This document shows positions 58,051-64,000 of a stretch of 64,000 bases of DNA, one piece after another. The position numbers were made by a program, and so were the translations under genes. Source of the DNA: Janthinobacterium tructae (GTDB lineage: Bacteria > Pseudomonadota > Gammaproteobacteria > Burkholderiales > Burkholderiaceae_D). The stretch spans positions 5,952,001 to 6,016,000 of the forward strand of contig NZ_CP041185.1 of NCBI RefSeq assembly GCF_006517255.1, in the 5' to 3' direction. The first letter of the stretch is position 1. Each line of letters starts with the position of its first letter. The notes under the pieces were generated by a model. It did no database searches and was not told the origin of the DNA. It worked only from the letters and a program-made list of their open reading frames with translations.

Positions 58051-58295
58051 GCGGGGCGATCCGTGCCCTTGGCCAGCTTGCTGTCCGCCAGTGCCGGTGC
58101 GCCCCACAACAGGCCCATCCAGATGCAGAACGACAGGCCGCGGTGCAGCGATGTGAAACACAGGCCGAAAATCAGGCCGCGCGCGAACGGGTTCGTGTTT
58201 GGCACGTTGGCACTGTCGAGCAGGAACAGGGTAGCGACGGCGGCGACCGTCATGACGGGCAGCATGAACCACCATTTGCGTTCGATCGGCGACAT
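58047..58295 (-). CDS. Small membrane protein of unknown function
   Basis: An 82-aa protein with two or three hydrophobic segments (WWFMLPVMTVAAVATLFLLDSA; RGLIFGLCFTSLHRGLSFCIWMGLLWGAPALA). The N-terminus MSPIERKWW is cytoplasmic and charged. I do not recognise it. AGGAAACT precedes the ATG, and the stop overlaps the pbpC stop by four bases on the opposite strand. Because it is convergent with pbpC and isolated, no functional partner is implied. Confidence 0.6.
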   Translation of the reverse strand: MSPIERKWWFMLPVMTVAAVATLFLLDSANVPNTNPFARGLIFGLCFTSLHRGLSFCIWMGLLWGAPALADSKLAKGTDRPA

Positions 58296-58348
58296 AGTTT
58301 CCTGATAAGACGTGTGTCACCGATTCTAGCGCAATATTGTCAAAGTAT

Positions 58349-59029
58349 TTATGGTGCGCTGAGGATATTCGTCAGTGCAATGCGATACGCCGGCTGCACC
58401 TCGCCATCCTGGTCCAGCTTGTCCGTCATGATTACGCCGTAGCCTTGCGCGTACCACACGTATTCGCCGCTTTTGCCCTTGCTCTTGCCACCGACGTCGC
58501 GCAGTTCGAACTTGCAGGCGTCGGGGAAGCGGCGCCCGCCCAGTTCCAGGCGTTCCCAGCCGAGGAAAGTGATCGAGAAATCGCGCTTGTCCGTACGCGT
58601 GGAGGTGGTGATCTTGTCGGACAGGCCCGCCAGCGGGTAGTGGGTGCTCGTTTGCGTGTCCGTGAACTGCACGCGCACTTCCTGGCCGGGGCGCATGGCG
58701 GCGGGGATGGCGGACTGCGGCGCGTAGACGTTCTTGCTGCGCACGCTGCCGTCTTCGTTGTAATGGACCGTGCCCGTCAGGAATACCTGGCCGTCGCGGA
58801 TGTCCTGGTAGGACGTGGCCAGCAGGACGCCGCCATCGAGGATTAGCTGCGTACCCTTGAGTTTCTTGCCCTCGAAGGTTTCCTCGACGTTGACTTGGGC
58901 GTCACCATTGTTCTTGCTGAACTTGATGCCCGTCGTCAGTTCCATGCACTCGCCCACCGTGGGCGCCGCCTGTGCACCGGCGGCGGCCAGTACGCCTGCC
59001 GCAAGCATCGTTTGCCATGCTGCTTTCAT
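58349..59029 (-). CDS. Secreted protein of unknown function
   Basis: A 226-aa exported protein. The signal peptide (MLAAGVLAAAGAQAAPT) is followed by a beta-rich body with paired cysteines (GECMELTTG near the start; DACKFELRDVG near the end), and stretches such as VHYNEDGSVRSKNVYAPQS and TRTDKRDFSITFLGWERLELGGR. I do not recognise the family. ATG 59029 is taken since AAGG is six bases before it and touches the other ATG (59035). It is separated from the preceding minus-strand membrane protein by 53 bases and from the divergent gene at 59191 by 161 bases in which I see nothing certain. Confidence 0.65.
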   Translation of the reverse strand: MKAAWQTMLAAGVLAAAGAQAAPTVGECMELTTGIKFSKNNGDAQVNVEETFEGKKLKGTQLILDGGVLLATSYQDIRDGQVFLTGTVHYNEDGSVRSKNVYAPQSAIPAAMRPGQEVRVQFTDTQTSTHYPLAGLSDKITTSTRTDKRDFSITFLGWERLELGGRRFPDACKFELRDVGGKSKGKSGEYVWYAQGYGVIMTDKLDQDGEVQPAYRIALTNILSAP

Positions 59030-59190
59030 TGCCATCCTTGTTATTTTGAATGATGCGATGATAGCGTGCGGCTACTGTTCATGAGTGCACGATTGCCTTA
59101 TGCTCGAGATGCGGGCGGCATCAGGACCACCTGCGACTGGCATCAGCGGGCCGCGCGTTTCGCGGCATGGATTGTTGCAGGAGTTAGCCC

Positions 59191-59709
59191 ATGACATTAC
59201 GCTTATCGATATTGCTGTCCCTGCTGTGCGGCGCGCTCGCGCTGCCAGCCGCGCAGGCGGAAGATGCGCCCTATGCCATGCGCGCCGCTTCGCCGCCTGT
59301 GCCAGGCGCGCTGGATCTGGGCTTCATGAATGAGGCGCCCAACCGGAAATTCAAGCGGCGCGTGGACTTGTCCGCCATCACCCGTGCCGACGACCTGGCG
59401 GTCGTCAAGGCGGCCATCAATCCTGTCGTGGTTTTTTTTCAGGTAACAGGGGCGGTACGCCAGCCTGCGCATGCGATACGGATGGTGACGACCCGCAACG
59501 GCGAACTGGCCTTGATCAAGCCGCCGCGTATCGATGACTACAATTATCTTCTTGCGCGCCGCTTATGGAACTGGACCGTGCATGACGCACAGACCATCAG
59601 CTTGACGGTCGAGTTCGTGGGACTCAGTCATACTCAACCCCGCTATTCCAACACCTATGTCTTTGTCGAACGCTATGGCACCTGGCTTTTCGACCGCCAC
59701 GTGCTGTAG
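59191..59709 (+). CDS. Secreted protein of unknown function
   Basis: A 172-aa exported protein. The signal peptide (LSILLSLLCGALALPAAQAE) is followed by a single compact domain with few cysteines and a conserved-looking tail (RYSNTYVFVERYGTWLFDRHVL). The central part, RVDLSAITRADDLAVVKAAINPVVVFFQVTG, suggests a mixed alpha/beta fold. I do not recognise it. AGGAG lies seven bases before the ATG. It converges on the Lys-rich secreted protein, one base apart. Confidence 0.65.
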   Translation: MTLRLSILLSLLCGALALPAAQAEDAPYAMRAASPPVPGALDLGFMNEAPNRKFKRRVDLSAITRADDLAVVKAAINPVVVFFQVTGAVRQPAHAIRMVTTRNGELALIKPPRIDDYNYLLARRLWNWTVHDAQTISLTVEFVGLSHTQPRYSNTYVFVERYGTWLFDRHVL

Positions 59710-59710
59710 T

Positions 59711-60046
59711 TCAGCGCGGTGTCGCTGGCGGCGAGGTGGCCGCTGCGCTGGCGGCCGGGGTGTCCGGCGTGGCCACGGGCTTGCCACTATATGGCTTGTC
59801 CACGTCATCCGCCGTGGGCTTGCCACGCCGCGTGCGCTTGTCCGTGCGCGCCTTGGCCGGCTTGGCGTCGTGCACCAGCTTGCCTTTGTTGTCGAGTTTG
59901 TCTGACTGGTCCGATTTCTGTCCCGGATCATTCGGGTTATTGGTGTGGTTGCCCGTCTGGTTGACATTCGTCGTCGACTGGGCTTGGACCCAGGCGCCGC
60001 CGACGGTCATCAGGGTGGCGGCCAGCAAGAGAGCGGCGGTTTTCAT
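59711..60046 (-). CDS. Small secreted low-complexity protein
   Basis: A 111-aa exported protein. The signal peptide (LLLAATLMTVGGAWVQAQ) precedes a region rich in Asn, Asp, Lys and Pro with no hydrophobic core (NQTGNHTNNPNDPGQKSDQSDKLDNKGKLVHDAKPAKARTDKRTRRGKPT), so it is probably disordered. The tail is Ala/Pro/Thr-rich. Start supported by AGGAC in a purine-rich context. Function unknown; such proteins can interact with DNA, polysaccharide or metal. The codon pattern is like its neighbours. Confidence 0.55.
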   Translation of the reverse strand: MKTAALLLAATLMTVGGAWVQAQSTTNVNQTGNHTNNPNDPGQKSDQSDKLDNKGKLVHDAKPAKARTDKRTRRGKPTADDVDKPYSGKPVATPDTPAASAAATSPPATPR

Positions 60047-60151
60047 GGCAGTGTCCTGTGCAAGTGTTGATGTGAGCTGGCATTCTCACACAGGAGGCCG
60101 ACCGCACGGGTAGGACGGCGCCGCATGGCTGTGTCGGCTATTTGCTTATGA

Positions 60152-61498
60152 TTATCGAAATTGCTCCGTCGAGATATCAAATCGCTTGAGCTTGTCGTAC
60201 AGGGTTTTCTTCGGGATATTCAAAGCAGCCGCCGCCTCGATGACGTTGCCATTGTGGCGGCGCAAGGCTTCCTCGATGATGGAAATCTCGAACGTGTCGA
60301 CTTGCTCGGCCAGCGACGCTTCGCGGCAGCCGGCCGGACTCAGGGTATCGTCGAGCAGGCCCAGCACGAAGCGGTCGGCCACATTGTGCAGCTCGCGCAC
60401 GTTGCCGGCCCAGCGCTGCGCCATCAGCGAGGCGATCAGTTCGCCGCTGACGAGGGCGGCCGGCTGGCCGTAGCGCAAGGCCGCCTGCAGCACGAAAAAT
60501 TCGAACAGCAGCGGGATATCCTCGCGCCGGTTGCGCAGGGCGGGCAGGGTCAGGCTGGCCACGTTCAGGCGGTAATACAGGTCGGGCCGGAACTTGCCCT
60601 GTTCCGCCAGCACGCTCAAGTCTTCCTTGGCGGCGGCGATGACGCGAAAATTGACGGAAATGAGCTTGTTCGAGCCGAGGCGCTCCACTTGCCGTTCCTG
60701 CAGCACGCGCAGCAGTTTCACTTGCAGGGCCAGCGGCATGCTTTCGATTTCATCGAGGAACAGGGTGCCGCCATTCGCGTATTCGATCTTGCCGATGCGC
60801 TGGCGCTGCGCACCGGTAAATGCGCCTTCCTCGTGGCCGAACAGTTCCGATTCAAAAATCGATTCGGGCAGGGCGCCGCAGTTGATCGCCACGAAAGGGT
60901 GGTCGCGCCGCTCGCTGAAGTCGTGCAGGCAGCGCGCGATCAGTTCTTTTCCCGTGCCCGTTTCGCCGAGGATGATGATGTCGGCCGACTTCGGCGCCAG
61001 GTTCAGCACCAGCTGGCGCACCTTGGCCATGGCCGCGCTGCGGCCCACGATGCGCGCCTCGATGCCGACCCGTTGTTCGAGCTGGCGGCGCAAGTTCATG
61101 TTTTCCAGCACCAGGTGGCGTTTATCGAGCGCGCGGCGGCACACTTCCACCAGCAGATCTGCGGAAAACGGCTTTTCGATGAAATCGTAGGCGCCACGGC
61201 GCATGGCGCCCACGGCCATCGACACGTCGCCGTGGCCCGTGACGAGGATGACGGGCAGGCTGGCATCCTGTGCCACGGCGATATCTAGCAGTTTCAAGCC
61301 ATCCATGCCGGGCAGCTTGATATCGCTCAATAAAATGCCGGCAAATTCGGGCACCAGCCAGGGCAGCGCTTCCTCGGCCGTGGCGACGGCCGTCACTTGC
61401 AGCCCTGCCAGTTCCAGCGATTGCCGGGCGCCCTTGCGCACGACGGCATCGTCTTCCACCAGCAGCACTTGCATGCCTTCAAAATTATTCTCATGCAT
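60152..61498 (-). CDS. dctD: Sigma-54-dependent response regulator, DctD-like
   Basis: A 448-aa NtrC-class activator. The receiver domain spans 8-125 with the phospho-acceptor aspartate in LLSDIKLPGMDG; then the AAA+ domain with Walker A GETGTGKE, the sigma-54-contacting GAFTGA, and Walker B GGTLFLDEIES; and a Fis-type HTH at the end (VIEAAAALNIPKKTLYDKLKRFDI). This is the DctD architecture. It activates sigma-54 promoters when phosphorylated. It overlaps the kinase stop by one base (TGATG), so both are made together. No dicarboxylate carrier gene is in view; the upstream ABC ATPase suggests control of an ABC uptake system. Confidence 0.92.
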   Translation of the reverse strand: MHENNFEGMQVLLVEDDAVVRKGARQSLELAGLQVTAVATAEEALPWLVPEFAGILLSDIKLPGMDGLKLLDIAVAQDASLPVILVTGHGDVSMAVGAMRRGAYDFIEKPFSADLLVEVCRRALDKRHLVLENMNLRRQLEQRVGIEARIVGRSAAMAKVRQLVLNLAPKSADIIILGETGTGKELIARCLHDFSERRDHPFVAINCGALPESIFESELFGHEEGAFTGAQRQRIGKIEYANGGTLFLDEIESMPLALQVKLLRVLQERQVERLGSNKLISVNFRVIAAAKEDLSVLAEQGKFRPDLYYRLNVASLTLPALRNRREDIPLLFEFFVLQAALRYGQPAALVSGELIASLMAQRWAGNVRELHNVADRFVLGLLDDTLSPAGCREASLAEQVDTFEISIIEEALRRHNGNVIEAAAALNIPKKTLYDKLKRFDISTEQFR

Positions 61499-63420
61499 CA
61501 GATGGTTCCTTCGTCTCTCTCCCCCGGGTCGCAGCTCAGGGTGATGGTAAATTGTGCGCCGCCCCCTTCCTGCGCGCTGCGGTTGCGTACGGCCAGTGCG
61601 CTGCCGGCCGCGCGCAGTATGCCTGCACTGATCGACAATCCCAAGCCCAGCCCGTGTTCCTTGGTGGTATAGAAGGGGTCGAAGATCTTGTCGAGCGAGG
61701 CCAGCGGGATGCCGGGGCCATTATCGGTGATATGCAGCACAGCAAGGCTACCTTCGCGGCGCACCTGGAACCATATCTGCACGGGCTCGCTTTCCGGCAC
61801 GGCATCCATGGCGTTGGTGATCAGGTTGGTAAACACCTGTTCCAGGCCGATGGCGTTGCACAGCACGATGATGTCGTCCTCCTGCCAGCTTTCATGCAGG
61901 GTCAGGCGTTGCGAATGCTTGCGCGTGCGGATTTGCAGCATGGTTTGCGCAAACGCCTGGCGCACGCTGACGGGTTTGCGCGCATCGTCGCTGCGCCGCG
62001 CAAAGCCTTTCAGTTGCGAGGTGACATAGCCGAGACGCTTGACGAGGTCGGAAATGGTCGACAGGTTGTCGAGCGCGTCATCGATCTGGCCGCGTGCCAA
62101 AAAGACCTTGGCATTGTCGGAAAACGTTTGCAGGGCGGCCAGCGGCTGATTCAGCTCGTGCGTGACGCCGGCCGCCATCTGGCCGATGGCCGCCAGCTTG
62201 CCGCTTTGCACCAGTTCCGCCTGGGCATAGCGCAAGGTTTGCTCGGCCCGCTCGCGCTCGGCCACTTCCGCCTGCAGCCGGCCATTCGCGTGCACCAGGT
62301 CGGCCGTGCGCTGCTCGACCTTGATTTCCAGCTGTTCATAGGCGCGCGCCAGGGTTTGTTGCGCATTGAGTTTGTCGGCGATGCGGCGCCGGCGCTGGCG
62401 CGCATACATCAGCGCCAGCAGCAGCAAGGCCCAGCCCAGCGCGGCGGCCATGGCCGCGTTGCGCGCCGCCTCGTTGACCTGGTCGAGTTCGGCCAGCACG
62501 GTGATTTGCCATTGCAGCGGACCAAGAGCGCGGTTCACGGCCAGATAGTCCGCCTTGTCGGCGCTGCCGGACAGGGCCGGCGTGTCGCCCGACTGCTGGC
62601 GCTCCAGGGTCATCACGCTGGCGCCGTCGGCGAACTGGCGCAGCACCTTGTGCGGCAGGATGGGCAGGTTTTCCTGCAGGAACTGGCGCTGCGCGCTGAT
62701 ATCGTTCTTCGCGGCCGGCGACAGCGGGGCCAGGGTCTTGAACTTGAAGGCGGGTGTGGTGGCCAGGATGATCACGCCATTCGCATCCTTGACCCAGATC
62801 TGTTCGCCCGCACCGGGCGTGCGCCACGATTGCTCGATCCAGTCCAGGTTGACCTTGGCGGCGACGATGCCGATGATGCGTCCGTCGCGCTGCACGGGCT
62901 GGGAAATGAAATAGCCGGCCTCGAAGGTGGAGAAGCCGATGCCGTAGAAGCGGCCGATGCCGCCCGCAATCGCGTTCTTGAAATAGGGGCGGAAGCCGTA
63001 GTTGACGCCCACGTAGGAGCTGCGGGCTTGCCAGTTGCTCGATGCCAGGGTCGTGCCCTTGTCGTCGAGCACGTAAACGGCAAAGGCACCTGCGCGGCGG
63101 TTCATGTCGACCAGGTAGGCGTTGATCTGCGTGACTCTGTCGGCGCTGGGCTGCTCCAGCAGTTGCGCCACGGCATCGCTCTGGGCCACGGCCAGGGGCA
63201 GGAATTCGTATTTGTTCAGGGCGCCGCCGATGGACGCCGCATACAGTTCCGCGCGCGAATCCAAGGTGCGGTGCAATTCATCGAGCTGGCGCTGCTTGAC
63301 CCAGGCATACGACGCCCACGTCAGCAGGACCAGCGACCCCACGGCCAGCAGGGGGGCGAATAGCCTTGGGGTCTGACCCGCCGGGTCAGACCCCAAATAA
63401 GTTTGCAGTCGCTTAATCAA
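61498..63420 (-). CDS. dctB: Sensor histidine kinase, DctB-like
   Basis: A 640-aa membrane kinase. A first helix (LLAVGSLVLLTWASYAW), a periplasmic dCache-like sensor to ~300 (AVYVLDDKGTTLASSNWQARSSYVGVNYGFRPYF, GFSTFEAGYFISQPVQR), a second helix, a coiled coil, an H-box (GVTHELNQPLAALQTF, near His420) and the ATPase N- and G-boxes (FTNLITNAMDAV; ITDNGPGIP; GLGLGLSI). This is the DctB plan. The start is doubtful: TTG 63420 has GGGAG only one base upstream, and codons 8-18 are encoded by a 31-base palindrome, so the true start may differ. It lies six bases after the ABC ATPase stop. Confidence 0.88.
   Translation of the reverse strand: MIKRLQTYLGSDPAGQTPRLFAPLLAVGSLVLLTWASYAWVKQRQLDELHRTLDSRAELYAASIGGALNKYEFLPLAVAQSDAVAQLLEQPSADRVTQINAYLVDMNRRAGAFAVYVLDDKGTTLASSNWQARSSYVGVNYGFRPYFKNAIAGGIGRFYGIGFSTFEAGYFISQPVQRDGRIIGIVAAKVNLDWIEQSWRTPGAGEQIWVKDANGVIILATTPAFKFKTLAPLSPAAKNDISAQRQFLQENLPILPHKVLRQFADGASVMTLERQQSGDTPALSGSADKADYLAVNRALGPLQWQITVLAELDQVNEAARNAAMAAALGWALLLLALMYARQRRRRIADKLNAQQTLARAYEQLEIKVEQRTADLVHANGRLQAEVAERERAEQTLRYAQAELVQSGKLAAIGQMAAGVTHELNQPLAALQTFSDNAKVFLARGQIDDALDNLSTISDLVKRLGYVTSQLKGFARRSDDARKPVSVRQAFAQTMLQIRTRKHSQRLTLHESWQEDDIIVLCNAIGLEQVFTNLITNAMDAVPESEPVQIWFQVRREGSLAVLHITDNGPGIPLASLDKIFDPFYTTKEHGLGLGLSISAGILRAAGSALAVRNRSAQEGGGAQFTITLSCDPGERDEGTI
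63366..63396. repeat. 31-base perfect palindrome at the 5' end of the DctB gene
   Basis: TTGGGGTCTGACCCG and CGGGTCAGACCCCAA form a perfect 15-bp inverted repeat around one base. It lies within the predicted first 20 codons of dctB. The GGGGTCTGACCC core resembles short repetitive elements often seen between genes in related bacteria (from memory). Confidence 0.85.
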
Positions 63421-63426
63421 GCTCCC

Positions 63427-64000
63427 TCAATCGGCGGTACTTGCCATCGTTTCGGCGTTGTGATGACGCTGCTGCTCTTCCATCACCATCTCGCCCAGCA
63501 TGCGCTTGAGGTGGTTGAACTCGGGGGCGCTCGGGTCGCGTGGGCGGGGCAGGTCGATGGCCACGTCGCGCTTGATGGTGCCGGGACGGTAGGTCATGAC
63601 GATGGTGCGGTCGGCCAGGTAGACCGATTCCTCGATCGAGTGCGTGACGAAGACGATGGTGGTGCCGAAGACTTTCCAGATTTTCAGCAATTCATCTTGC
63701 AGGTTGCGCCGCGTCAAGGCATCCAGCGCGCCGAACGGTTCATCCATCAGCATGATGGGCGAATCGAGGGCCAGCACGCGGGCGATGGCCACGCGCTGGC
63801 GCATGCCGCCGGACAAGTCTTTCGGGTAGCGGGCACGGAATTCCGTCAAGCCCAGCATGCTCAGCAGCATGTCGACTCGTTCCTTGATCTCGGCTGGCGT
63901 CTTGCCGGCGATTTCCAGGCCGAAAGCGATATTGCTCTCGATGGTCATCCACGGGAACAGCGCGTATTCCTGGAATACCATGCCGCGGTCGGGGCCGGGC
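63427..64000 (-). CDS. ABC transporter ATP-binding protein (SsuB/TauB/NrtD type), partial
   Basis: C-terminal ~190 residues of a NitT/TauT-family ATPase; the Walker A part lies beyond the right edge. The Q-loop GMVFQEYALFPWMT, signature LSGGMRQRVAIARVLAL, Walker B IMLMDEPFGALDALTRR and H-loop FVTHSIEE are all intact. Related systems import nitrate, taurine, alkanesulfonates or thiamine precursors; the substrate cannot be read from the ATPase. The stop is six bases before the dctB start, so the transporter gene and the two-component system form an operon. An in-frame ATG at 63981 is internal to the Q-loop and is not the start. Confidence 0.9.
   Translation of the reverse strand, partial: PGPDRGMVFQEYALFPWMTIESNIAFGLEIAGKTPAEIKERVDMLLSMLGLTEFRARYPKDLSGGMRQRVAIARVLALDSPIMLMDEPFGALDALTRRNLQDELLKIWKVFGTTIVFVTHSIEESVYLADRTIVMTYRPGTIKRDVAIDLPRPRDPSAPEFNHLKRMLGEMVMEEQQRHHNAETMASTAD

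Noticed and set aside
1..64000. CRISPR arrays, rRNA or tRNA genes, plasmid or phage origins
   Set aside because: Looked for regularly spaced repeats, cloverleaf-type sequences and typical rRNA segments while reading; none was found. A covariance-model scan would be decisive.

Overview
The window is a G+C-rich beta-proteobacterial chromosome segment. Gene content and protein style point to Oxalobacteraceae, most likely Janthinobacterium or a close relative: Gcr-type membrane 'recombinase', DUF1800/DUF1501 pair, lmo0937 and DUF3309 micro-membrane proteins, glycine-zipper lipoproteins, Omp32-like porin. The genus is an inference. I saw no rRNA, tRNA, CRISPR array, integrase, transposase or prophage module. 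It reads as core and envelope-related chromosome with several families of short intergenic repeats.

Layout. 1-6 kb: RNase Z (cut by the left edge), a Tat-type amidohydrolase, a decayed DyP-peroxidase C-terminus, a small surface-antigen-like protein, MsbA. 4.8-7.6 kb: two related YwqK/MORN-like secreted proteins on either side of a MarR regulator. 7.6-11.5 kb: an ion-homeostasis group (ClC, NhaR-like LysR regulator, TerC, TerB-like protein) whose promoters share an ATGTATTYG element. 11.5-18.1 kb: YnfA-like protein, glycerate kinase, MDR oxidoreductase, LysR regulator, DUF1800-DUF1501 pair. 18.3-26.1 kb: AI-2E transporter, an orphan 74-aa gene behind two LexA boxes, then a membrane-lipid group (PAP2 phosphatase, diacylglycerol-kinase-like protein, metallophosphoesterase, phospholipase D/cardiolipin synthase) and the Gcr protein. 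26.4-33.2 kb: porin, DUF3617 protein, TerC-CBS protein, M16 peptidase.

33.4-49.7 kb is a dense envelope/osmotic-stress island: three OmpA-domain proteins, four glycine-zipper proteins, lmo0937 and DUF3309 peptides, AsmA, DUF4398, a ferritin-like protein, the ElaB-YqjE-YqjK set, patatin, CX10C-repeat secreted proteins, a BON lipoprotein, a second AI-2E transporter and YihY. A Crp/Fnr-family regulator sits inside it. Eight 16-bp palindromes of the form YGTRCG-N4-CGYACR lie upstream of these genes, including that of the regulator. I infer an autoregulated envelope-stress regulon.

50.2-64 kb: bacterial alpha-2-macroglobulin and PBP1C, translationally coupled; three secreted or membrane hypotheticals on either strand; and a minus-strand operon of an ABC ATPase (cut by the right edge), a DctB-like kinase and a DctD-like sigma-54 activator.

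The most notable non-coding signals are the candidate Crp/Fnr operator family, a four-copy ~120-bp intergenic repeat with terminal inverted repeats and compensated internal stems, twin SOS boxes, and a palindrome embedded in the start of dctB.
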